Assembly (NCBI RefSeq): GCF_027942865.1
Contig: NC_134510.1
Location: 33,912,663 to 33,976,662, forward strand
Direction: 5' to 3'
From: Odontesthes bonariensis
Taxonomy: Eukaryota; Chordata; Actinopteri; Atheriniformes; Atherinopsidae
Length of the DNA: 64,000 bases
The notes beneath the pieces were generated by a model, which saw only the letters and a list, made by a program, of their open reading frames with translations, was not told the DNA's origin and did no database searches. Shown here piece after piece: positions 25,189 to 36,530 of the stretch. Position 1 is the first letter of the stretch; each line of letters opens with the position of its first letter. Both the position numbers and the translations under genes were made by a program.

Positions 25189-28100
25189 GAATATTTTTAT
25201 AAACAATTACTACAAGAAACGGTACTTCACTGTAGATGTGCAGAAGTATTTTGAATTCAGTATCTTCACAGTGTTGTATTTAGTTAAGCATATGATCTGC
25301 ACACCTTTTTAAACCGTTATCGGGCAGAAATGTTGACACCGTGCACACTGCATACAGCCTGGAAGTTCCAATTACAGAAAACAGAGCAGAGCAGCCTTTG
25401 ATTCTGACACAACAGTGTACACTCAAGCAGGCGAGGCTCACACAGTTTAGGAATCATAGGACGGTCTCTAATAAAATTTCCACGTTTCACTGATAGTGTG
25501 TAAAATAAGCAATGAACAGAAATGAACAGGCTCTGTCTTTACCACTCTCCACACCGGCTGCATTGTATGTTATCTTTATGCATCTTCTTACTCAGTGTTT
25601 GATGTATAAATGTAAGACGCAGTACGTTGTGATGTGGCAGGTCAAGGCGAAGTAAAAGTCACAAACAAAACACAGTGCTTGGAGCACAATGGACAAAGAC
25701 AGGATGATAACTGTTAAAACAGACAAACAAACTAACAACAAAAATAAAAACTAAAGTGGCTCTGTAACTTGATGATTATTCATTCAAATCTAAATGTCCT
25801 AATTTGAGCATTTAAAAACAATCGCTCAGAAGAAGCAGCAGGAGATGCATAGACATGGATGTTTAGGGCTGTCGTTTTTGGGTTCCAGACTAACATTTTG
25901 GTTTATGATATTTGTCCACTGCCAAGTTTTAAGGAGATGATTATAGGGTTGCCACATGAACCACCGGCTCAGCATTCTCTTTACATGCCGGGAGCTCATG
26001 ATTTACATGTAACTGAATAAGAAAGTTAGTTATAAGAAAGTGGAGCATACGACACTTGGAGAACAGTGAGGAGAGAGAATGTTTATCACATTTAAGTTAT
26101 GATTTTGATCCATTAAATCAAAAATACAGAAAAGCAGCTTGTGTCTTGCATCTACTTTTGACATCTCTGTACGTGATAATGCAAATACGACAGTGTGTAT
26201 TAGGGCAAAAACACTTAGGCCTATAAGGAGGTAGGAGGGGATGGTTGGAGGTGTTATTCCCTGATTTCAATGGCACAGTCAAAATTAATTAAATTGCACT
26301 TTAAATGTAGTTGGTAACTAATACATCTAATGCAGCTGGCCATATGCCATGCTAATGTCCAGCCGAGGGAGAATCTAATCCACTGAGTTTCTAGCATAGG
26401 CATGCTAGTTGTTAGCCTTGTCATGCAATTGTCCAGCCCAAGCAGCAGATGATCTAATGAGTACGATGCTCAATTGTTGTAATTCAGTCCTTATTTAGTT
26501 TTTTGTTTTACTAAACCCACATATTTTGTAGTTATTCATAAGAAAATAGATTTTTTTTACACGGGCACTCTCTGTTTTGTAAGGGGTAAAATTAGTGGTT
26601 ACCTTGGTAACAGCTATCTTCTCCTCAGTCTTCATATTCAGAATAACATGAACATGTTTAGGCTTACAGGACAGTTACAACAACTCTTTATCCAACCAAT
26701 CATTATCAAACATCATACACATGTTAAAAAGAAAAATGAACACTTAGATGTTTGAATAATTATGATTTGCTGTTTATCCACATAGTACCATCATAAAGGA
26801 GGTTGAAATTTCTATGTTTTGCTTTTTATTTTATAGGCTTTCTGAAACCGTTCTCTCAAAGTGGTGTGATTGAATAGTAACCACTGAATGTTCAATACAT
26901 CTGCGGCTTGTTTGAACATGAAATCACACCATGGACCACGCACCGACAGGCTGGTTTGTACTGTACACCCACCCACATGCTTTAAACTCACACCGTTTTA
27001 ATGGACTACCAGTGGAGGTCACTGTTCTCCTGCTGCACAATGACTGACCTCAGAACAGGGAAGGTGGCAGCACCCACAGGTTCTCAGGTCTCAGACACGC
27101 AGCACTAACAGGAATGGGTCACTAAGGTGGGTACCTGCAACTTCAGAAAAACAACATGAAACACAGCTGGTTGGAACAGATGGGTAACAAATTCAAATGG
27201 CATGCAGCAAAGCCAGAGCTGTACAACATTACATCTGAGGTGGCTGCAGCTCGTGTAGTAGATTGAGTTTCTCACCAGCCTGTTATTATGGACATGATTT
27301 TTGTCTGAGACCACCGTATTCTGTTGTTTTTAAAGTTGCCATTTTACTCTAAACACCCAGAGAACAACTAAAACCTTCGATGCTGTTGTTGTCCCGATAC
27401 GTTAACATTTAAAACAGCATTTGGAGCAGAACTAAAATGTATGGGCTGTAATAGCATGGTGACACGACATTTTACCCCACAGGCATTCATCACAAAGAAC
27501 CTTCACAACAAAATCTCCAAAATCGAATTAACCAGCAATCAGTCCGGTGCAAAGTTATGTTTTAAAAACACAAGAAAATAAAACAAAAAGACAACAAAGG
27601 AGGAAACAATCAAGCCACAATATTTAGCTGGTAACATTACTTAACTACATCTTAATTGTGGTTCTGATCAAAGTTAAAGATTTATTTATCTATCCTCGGT
27701 TCCATTCATCATCGACTGTTCCATCTATTTCTGTAGTGGAATCGCATTTGCTTTGGTTTCAACGTCTTTTCCTGTATATTTTGCCCACATTGGAAAGATT
27801 TTGCAAGTTTTTCTCATTATATATGCACTTAAATGATGTCATGAATAAATAGGAATCATTTTTATCTTTTTCTTTTTTATATCTTTTTTCATTTTGGTTT
27901 GCTGTCATTTCATATATCATTGGTAGTTGAATTCTATCTTTTTGTCTTCTATCTTGTTATCTTAGGATGTTGTACTGGTACTTGACTTGAACCCAGAAAG
28001 TATTAACAGACTCAAATTGGGTCTCTACCAACAAATATTCACTAAGAAAAAAAAAAAAAGTTAATTAAGTGAACACTTCTATAGGCTCATAAAGGTGTTT

Positions 28101-31100
28101 TTAGTTATTTTGACTGATAAGACAGACTGGTTAGACTGAAATATGTGCAGTAATAAGATTAATTAGATTGTAATTTCTCCCGCTTTAACAGGTGCAAGTC
28201 AGCAAGTAGGAGAGTGATGGAGGTGTTAGTCTGTCACAACCACACCCTCACAGTCCAAACAAGAGGTTTAACCAATCATGGTAAGTAAAAACACCTGTGC
28301 AGGTGAAATTAAGGTTACACGAATATTAGAAATACACATTATACACCATTTTGAAGGCAAAATGTGAAACTGAGTGGTAACCCAAATCTTTGCTTAGCCT
28401 GAATGACACAAAAAAGGAGATTTTTATATGGTTTGTTGTGAGGGTCTCTGTTTTGACGCAGTAGTTTGGATCATTTGTTTATGCATGCAGAAATGACCTT
28501 CTGATGCAGTCTCTGTGACAGCAGCTGCATCTCAGGTGTAAAAATGAGACGGTGGCGTAGAACAAAGGATGTATTTTTAGCACTAATTATTGTGCTTTTA
28601 ATCTTAACCAAGTAACTTTGATTTCCAATTGAAGTTTTGTCGTGTTGTGTTTTCTTAGTATGCTAGAAATGCTACATTTAAGCCTCGCTTGGAGTCTCAG
28701 CTGCAGACGATGAGCAGCAGAGAGCAGAGTTCATATTCCAACTGTGGTCATGTTTGGGCAATAAATTCACTTAGATTAAAGTTGTTTTCGGTTAAAAGGG
28801 AGTAAACACTTTGGTTCTTAAGGGACTGAGGACTTATTCAGTATTAAATCACACCCCACGGTTTGCTTAATCTCAACCAAGAGCTGTACCGCAAGATACT
28901 TTTGAGGAACATTGGCAGGTATGTGATTATGTTTCTTTTAGCAATGTTGCTAATTGGTCTGTTATAAATGTATTTTCTTGGAGACAGGGTTAGAAAACGA
29001 GACTATCGCTGACCAGGCATATTAAGATGAAAAGCAGATATCAAACTAATGGCACTGAGTCAGGATTAAGTGTTAATGAGATTCACTCGCCTCACCACAT
29101 TGACTTATCATTAGTCAGAAAACAGGCCTGTCACCCCAATACTAACTCAATGGAACAAATTCCTTGGGAATCATCCAGAAATCCCATGGAACCAAAAGAG
29201 AGAAGGAAGCCGTTAAATCATAAAAGGTTGACTTCACTCTTTTGAATGATTTGCCTTATTGGAACAGCATGTTGAAGCTGGACCTTCAGAGGGACGTTGG
29301 ATTGATGCAATATGGCAGAACTCATCTACGGTGATTGGACCAAGCCTGCAGTATTACTGCATGTGCTGTATTGTGGAGCAGGAATTTTACAATGCAGGCT
29401 GGTTTTGGTTGGGTGGTGGGTGAGCGGGCAGCCCAATCGAACAAATAAAAATCACTAATGGCCCTGATTATTGAGGGGTCTGGAGCGGTTCCCCTCCTGG
29501 CACCTTCTCTCAGTCGCTTGAAGATGCTGAGGAGTGTGAAGGAGGGCGTTTACAAATTTAGTCTGGGAGGAAACGAGCTTCGAGCTGCGACAGGCTGAAG
29601 CCTGAGCTACTTTTGGTTTTTTGGCACTTGTACTGAGTCCAGATCTAAATGGAGGTTTTAGTGTGGTGACCCCGGGCTGTTTGAGGTGTGGTCTGACTCG
29701 GTTCAGGGGCCCTGCACACCATCACACACATCTACTCAGGCTCCAGTGTTTTCGAGCTAGAGACAGAGGGGAACCATCGCACCAGACAGCTCCAACCACC
29801 CCCTGTTATAGATGATGACCTCACCCTGGCTGTTTGTGGCCATTACAGACTTAGAAAATGGCCACCTAAGAGCAGCAAGTGTGTTAGACGACACCATTAA
29901 AGCAGCAAAAACAGACCCTAAAGACACATTAGTTTCACATCAAAGCTGGTAAATCTGAAATCTTTGGAATAGAAAATGTCCTTATTTTTCATTTGTTTGT
30001 TTAAATGTATCCAGAAAACTGAGAAATGAAATTGTAAAAATAGGAAAAATAAGTTTCCCATAACTTCTCTTTAAACAACTCACAAAATGGGATTTTTTTT
30101 AAAAAAGGCTCCAGTTCTTAATTCTTCAAGTCGCAGAACAAAAACTTGCTCCCTTAGGTGTTATTTTTAAGAAAAAATACACAAAAGGTTCGTTCCATTT
30201 CATGCAAGTGGACCTGAGATGGGTCGTGATAAATGCTTTCTGAGCTGTCCCAGTTTCTCCCTGAAGCTTTCTTGGTGTCACTCCCCAGGAAGGCTGCTGT
30301 TCTCTCCTTGTAATTGAGCTGTAAATGCAGACAACATTTACTGTCTGTCGTTGTCATATATCACTGACATCGCGCTCTCCTCCGTACTGTACAACTGCTG
30401 TAAATCTGCGGCTGGAGCTTGAAAGGAAATGAGCAGCGACAACAGTTTCCACGCCACCCGCAGATGTTCACCTCGACACTCCAGCAGTGTCACTGGAGGA
30501 GATGCATAATTTATCCCCGCAGCTGAGAGACGCACAGATACATTTTAGCCTTTTCACATCATCTAGTCTCACCTCGAAAGCGTTTGTTTTGTGTTTTGAT
30601 TAAAGAGCCAGACAACATGGGTACATTTTATTTTTGCTGCGGCACATTTAGGAGTTTTTTTCTGACCACGAATAGTGTTGGTGAGCAAACATAAGCAGAC
30701 TCGTTCTTGAACACATTTAACAGTGATCATTTTTTAAATCACTAACAGCTGTTTCTTTAAAAAGTAGACGTTTCTCATTGGAAAAGCCAAAAAAAAAAAT
30801 CCACTCTATTCAACTCGGTGACAAAAGAAATCTTTTGAAGGGTTCAGAGTGGCCCAGAGTTTTACTGCTGCCACAAAATGCATCAGTTCTAGTCTGACTG
30901 TACTTGGCTACGTGCTTTATATATCAAGAGAGGCTCGTTGAGTTGTACAAGCTCTGAAATGTTTCCATATTAGCAGGCGACTAAAACAAGTAGAATATAT
31001 CTAATAATGACTGTACACACGCACGCGGGGTCTTTTTAAAATGCTCATTTTACACTCTGAAGCTGAGAGCAACATCAAAGCTTTTATGGGCTGAGGCATT

Positions 31101-34100
31101 AAACATCAGGAGCTGCTAAATTTAGGAAAGTGAGTGGCAACCGAAACAGGATTAAATTTCACTATAAGGTCTATTCAAAAATGAAAAAGAGTGAATTGAT
31201 GGAATTATCAATTTTAGTGACTCATTCAAAATTCAGCTCTTGTGATCACATTATATTTTAACTCTGGTTATGTAACTTTTTGAAAAGACCGTAGAAACAT
31301 GTTGTCAAGCATTTGTAAAATGTTTAGTAATATACAACATTGTCAGCATTTATTTCTTCTACTTTTAAAACAGAATTTTGATTGTTGAAACTTAAAGCAA
31401 TATTTATATTGGACTGATATTTATATTTTGTTTATGCTGTATATATTAATCTGCTTGCAGACATTATAATGCCATATAAAGCACAAATTATATGCATCTC
31501 AATTAATTATAAATGGTATCTATAAGTTGAGGGATTTAAGATAAACATCTTTCTTTTTTATATTAGTTTATAAGCTTTAAAGAAGGCTGCACTACTTTTT
31601 CATCACATTATCTTTAGGCAAAAGTCCCAACCTTTCCCTGTTGAGTGTTGCATTTCTGCAATAAGCACTTTATTAACGAGTGAGGTTTGATCATGTTAAC
31701 TTTAAATGGACGTAAGAAAAGCTCAGAGGTGGTGGTTGCTTGTTTGCTTTTGGTTACACCGGCACTGAGCTGCGTTTGCTGTAATCCTTCCTGCCTGCAT
31801 GACTGACAGCCACAGGTTTAGCAGCAGGTCTACCTTCAGTTTCTGTCTACTGTGGAGAAAACCCGCCGCCCCAACCTCCACAGCCTGTTACGGCATCAGC
31901 CTCCTCACAAACACAGCCTCTTGGCAACTTCTCCTATTGCATATTCTTATGCTTTACACTTACTCACCTTTATGGCCTCTTCACCTCTTCTTATTCTCTG
32001 TTTCATTTCAAATGTCGTGACACAAAAACTTAAGCCAACACGAGTGGTTTAAGACTTATGCAACCGATTATCTGTCAGTATGCACAATGTAGTCTCATGG
32101 GGCCACTTTCTGCTCGAAATAGGACCAGACAAGCATGTGAAAATGCATTTACATCATCATGATGGATCCTTTCACTGAACCCAAACTGATTACTTCAATA
32201 TCCAAGTTAACAGCTCATTAAATCGACGACGTGAACAACAGGTTGTACTTTCCATATTATAAATGCTGTATTGACTCAATCTTCCTATTCCACACACAAA
32301 CACACTCACACGCTGGGAGATTTTGACTCGTGTAGCCTACAGGACGAGGACTTACTGAAAACACCCACGCCATAGGCCATCGGTGCTGTGTGACCAGCAA
32401 CAGGATTGAAAACATGTGTGCATTAATACCTGCTCAGGGCCCAGAGCAAATATATAGCCTGGACTAACCTGCTAATAGCCTTAATTTGTAAGATAAACAG
32501 TAGAAGAGTTTGACACTCACTCACCTAAGGTGCTTTTCCTCTGCTGCACTGCCTCTGCTGCCTTTGGAGGCTTTAGAGGGACTGGGGGGGGGTGACAGCG
32601 GCAAAGTTACTGCCTGCCTCCGCCATGCTATCTGTTAAAGTAATTTTCTCTCAAAGAGGAATTAATTTCCTTTCTCAGGCAGCCCACAGAGTCTGTGGCA
32701 CAGCCTGTGTCGTCCAACTGGATCCCCAGAGTGTGGAGTTATTGTGACTGCTTCCCCGTAAAAGCTGGCAGAGCCTCGACATGTCTGAAAAAGCTATAAA
32801 TTCAATATTTGTTTTATCTATTATTTGAGCTTAATTTGTAATGTATACGCCTTTGATTTACACTACGGTAAGCAGACGGTACTACTGGCAGGGTCGCTTT
32901 TGTTGCTTTTATAGTTTCAGAAAATCATAAGGAGGGGAATGTATGTGTTACATTATTTCATATTTATTTTAAGTAAGATGATGTATGTATGTGTATATGG
33001 ATATCAGATACGTCGGTAAATATACACACATTTATCTTGATAACTGTGAGGTGTGAAAATAATGCTGAACTCTGAAAAAGTAAACACTTTTAATGGCATA
33101 AAATAGGTCAATTATCCCTCATTAAATCACATTCCTACAAGTGCAGATCGGGTAGATCATCTTTGAACTTCTGTTATGGTTGTCTCTCTAACAGCATTTA
33201 TATCCACAGGATTTACAGTTTATGAATGTGTTGAATATTGTTTTTTCTAAATTCTATTTTAATCTGTTTATTCCAGTGATACTGTAGCTCTGCACATCAA
33301 CAGATCGTAAGAATAAGAGACATCAGCAACACACTCCCAGCTGTTTACTGGCTTTCATTCCTATTCAATGCAAGGAAATTACGTTTTTTTATGGCCGGGC
33401 TGATTTAGTGAGACACTGACATTAGGGTCAACAAAGTGTGATACGAGTGTTTAATGCATTTGAAAGGTCGTAGGCAGTTGAAATTTTTCATTTATATAAA
33501 CTCCAGGGATTTCCAGGACTTTCCTTTTGGTCATACTTGAGTCTACAGGCTTTAATAAATGTCCAAATAATTTAGAACAATGTGATAAATCGTTGCAGTC
33601 GAGCCAGTTTTATCTGTGGAGCAGATATACACACAACAAATGTTGAATAAGTGCAGGAGAAACAGAAACATAAGAAATCTGAAACAGAGCAGCTAAAAAT
33701 GTAAAAATAATAACAATAATAATAATAGTTAACACGATAAACATAAAAGACAAAAAGGAGTTCTGATGTGAAAACTCAAATTTAGATAAATCGAAAAAAA
33801 CATCAATATTTTTTTATCTATTTCAAGTCAGTGATCTGGACCATAGGAGAGCATACATAACTTTGGGCTAATTAATACTGTTTGTAACCAGCAGTTTTTT
33901 TATTTATATTTATCACTTATCCATCAGGATAAGTGAATTATGTTATTTTCAAACAACTGCTATTTTTATATTAGTGTCTTTGCCCATTTTTAGGTCTAAC
34001 AAGTCGCAGTTTAGATGTAATAAAAAGCAAATTCTAAGGTGTTAAAAGCTGGTTTGTGATACAGAAAAACATGCAATCTAAAGTAAGAGAAAAATCTGGT

Positions 34101-34259
34101 TTCTTTACATTTGATTTCCAATAAGCGAACCGAGAAGAAAAGACAGGATGGAATACTGATGGCGAGACTGATCAAAAACAAAAAGGAGGTTGAAATCAGT
34201 TTGCAAAAGCCATCTTTTTAACATCAGTTTAACAGATTTGGGAGGGAGCTGAAAAAGAG
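23546..34259. other. Long intergenic stretch upstream of meox2, no gene recognised
   Basis: About 10.7 kb without a recognisable exon, RNA gene or intact transposon. It contains an (AT)n run at 25159-25185 and a short (TAA)n run near 33715-33726. Blocks at about 29240-29560, 30360-30540 and 32440-32790 are less AT-biased and non-repetitive, so they are candidates for conserved non-coding elements of meox2. Only comparison with other fish could show this. Confidence 0.5.
25159..25185. repeat. (AT)n microsatellite
   Basis: Uninterrupted AT dinucleotides over 27 bases. Confidence 0.95.
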
Positions 34260-34640
34260 GTGGCGTCATTCATCAGAAATAATCAAATCTAAGTGTCATC
34301 GGCATAAGAAAGACTTTATCTTTTCTGAAAATCAATCCAAGAGGTAGCTTATTGAGTGAAAACGGAACTGGACCTGATATGGACCCGTGGTCGCAGGTCA
34401 CAGGAGCTGACTTAGAGGAGTAATCGCCAATGTTTAAAAGAAACAGATATGTCTGTCAGATAAGACCGTAACCAATTTAGAGCAGCGCCTCGAATACAGA
34501 CGCTCTACTCAAGGCGAAGTATAAAAGTGTCATGACCCACGATATCAAAAGCAGCTGTGCGATCAAACAATACAAGGACTACAGAGACACTGTCGTGTCA
34601 GCAATGAGCAAAGGATCATAAAATAGTCCTAAAGGGGCTG
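34260..34640 (-). repeat. Possible degraded LINE coding remnant, antisense
   Basis: Phrases such as 'aagtgtcatcggcataagaa', 'ggacctgatatggaccc' and 'gatatcaaaagcagctgtgc' followed by 'gatcaaacaatac' resemble antisense stretches of common fish non-LTR repeats. The match is from memory of family wording and is poorly preserved; no frame remains open. Confidence 0.25.
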
Positions 34641-35564
34641 CGATTCAATTCAGAATCAGATTTAAAAATGTTGAAAGAACGCTTTCCACTTTCTCCATTA
34701 GTGCAGATGAATAAGGCAGGGCAGGGTAGACATGCATGTATAACTATAACAGGCTTGGGTTCAACAAAAATGTTGTGTTGGCATCCACAACTGTTATTCT
34801 TCAGATTGTGTTGGTTATCTGCAGTCATTTTTAAGTCATCAATAATTTAAGGCAGCTTTCTTAAACAAAAGCAGGTCTTTGACTTTAAAGCAAAATGGCC
34901 AAAATTGAATCAGTATTCGTGCGTTGATTGATTCAATGATGTGTTTCATTTTCGAAAGAGATAAACACCAAAAAAAAAAACAAGTCGACTTTTTTTAATA
35001 TTAAATTTAACTGTGCTTACAGTATTTTTTAAGGGAGGGAGGAAATTTATGACAAAGCTCTCCCTTTGAGTTAACATTTTATATTTCTATTAAATCAGAT
35101 TATATACATTCCCAGTCCAGCTGGAGCTCTCAACATCACAGGAGCAGACAAACAACAGGCAAAGGAAACCATTAATGGCAGCAACAAGTATCTTTGTCTG
35201 CTTCCACAAGAGTAACAGTATTTCAGGAGGTCAAGACGGACAAAGACAGGGTGACATGCTGAGTTAACCCTTGACACCTCTCCCCCCTCGATCTCTCCAC
35301 AGCTCCTACTTCCCCTCATACGACCTCCCTTCCCCTCAGCCCCACCCATGAACCATTAAGGCTGTTTTCTTGAAGGAAAAAAAAAAAAAAAAGATGGCCA
35401 CCAGAGGTCAGATCCAAGTCCAAAATAAATTGCCTTCTTTCCTGAGGCTCAGCCATTTTAATAGTACAGATTTATTGTGCTGTGCTTTTTGGAGAGTGAT
35501 CATATGTATGTGGTCAGTAGCGCGTATGCAGTCTATGACCCAGCCTCCCTCTCACGTTACACCC
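34641..35564. other. Upstream flank of meox2, no gene recognised
   Basis: AT-rich to 35090, then more balanced sequence with a 17-base A-run near 35377. No exon is seen. The 35095-35573 frames on both strands are not supported. Confidence 0.5.
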
Positions 35565-35574
35565 TATTTATAAC
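35565..35574 (+). promoter_or_regulatory. MEF2-type site / TATA-like element of the meox2 promoter
   Basis: CTATTTATAA at 35564-35573 fits the MEF2 consensus YTAWWWWTAR exactly and could also serve as a weak TATA box. It lies about 400 bp before the meox2 start codon, which would put transcription start near 35600. MEF2 control of the mammalian Gax (MEOX2) promoter is known from earlier work. That this site is the fish counterpart is inference. Confidence 0.45.
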
Positions 35575-35731
35575 ATCCCCTCCACCGGCTCCCCTCGTTC
35601 TGCAGTTCCTAGGAACCTCCTTGTGCTTCCAGCCTCGAGCTCCAGTCCCCTGTTTCTCCTGACATCCGAGAGGCTCTGCTGCAGCTTTCCTGGGCTAACT
35701 GTTTATCCTGTACAGCCTGACGACCGGCCGC

Positions 35732-35788
35732 ATGCTCCGGATTACCACAGGACGCCCATTTCAAAGCACATTTTGCTTTCTGTTCTGA
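35732..35788 (+). other. Upstream ORF in the presumed meox2 5' leader (18 codons)
   Basis: ATG at 35732 opens an 18-codon frame ended by TGA at 35786-35788. If transcription starts near 35600, this is the first AUG of the mRNA. A second, three-codon upstream ORF (ATG TGC TTG TGA) lies at 35872-35883. Such uORFs often lower translation of the main frame. Their presence in the mRNA depends on the unproven start site. Confidence 0.4.
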
Positions 35789-35971
35789 CTATCTGATTTT
35801 TTAAATTTTTTTTCCAAACTGAAGGGAAAAGTTTTGGGAAAGTCAAGGGAAAACAGAGAAGCATCTTGGATATGTGCTTGTGATCTTTTTGTTTTTTGGC
35901 TGATTTAGTAACTTTACTCCTTTCTCTTGCCCGTCTCACCTTTACTGGAGGGCCGTGTGTGCGTACACATG

Positions 35972-36530
35972 ATGGATCACACACTGTTCGGCTGCCTGCG
36001 GAGCCCCCATGCCCAGGCACAGGCCCTGCATCCCGCCTTCACCCAGTCTCCCCTGACGCTTCACGGACGCTCGGATCACGTCTCCTACCCTGACCTGGCC
36101 TCGTCATCGTCTTCCTCCTCCACCTCCTCACCTTCGCCCTGCATCATCTCCAGCTACCCGGGGGATGACAGCCTGTTTCCCGGGCAGCACCACCACCACC
36201 CCCACCGTGGTCACCTGCCCTCCCAGCAGCATCACCACCCACCTCAGCACCATGCGTCCTGGCATATCCCACAGATGCCGTCACCTGGCGGCAGTGCGCG
36301 CCACAGCCTTTGCCACCCGCACTCCCACTCCCACTCATCCCATGACAATGGGCCCACGCCTGCAGACCTCGGCCACCCTGGTGCGCCCACCATGTGTGCC
36401 AGCACCCCCAGCCTGGGCAGCGGCAGCACCCCTACAGGGGCCTCCTGTGTGCCTGCAGACTTTGGCAGACAGACTCTGTCACCTGCTGAGGCCGAGAAGA
36501 GGAACGGCAAGAGGAAAAGTGACAGTTCAG
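35972..36530 (+). CDS. meox2: meox2 exon 1 (coding part)
   Basis: Encodes residues 1-186: the conserved N-terminal [10 protein letters not shown] block, a Ser run (44-50), the His/Pro/Gln-rich segment (73-94), the '[18 protein letters not shown]' stretch (97-114) and the SPAEAEKR motif before the donor. The donor is 'ttcag|gtaagaag'. One base of codon 187 is left over (phase 1). The open frame continues into the intron to 36613, but that part has no homology. Confidence 0.96.

Noticed and set aside
1..35500. An upstream neighbour gene such as crppa, expected from mammalian order
   Set aside because: I found no exon with recognisable homology; it may lie outside the window.
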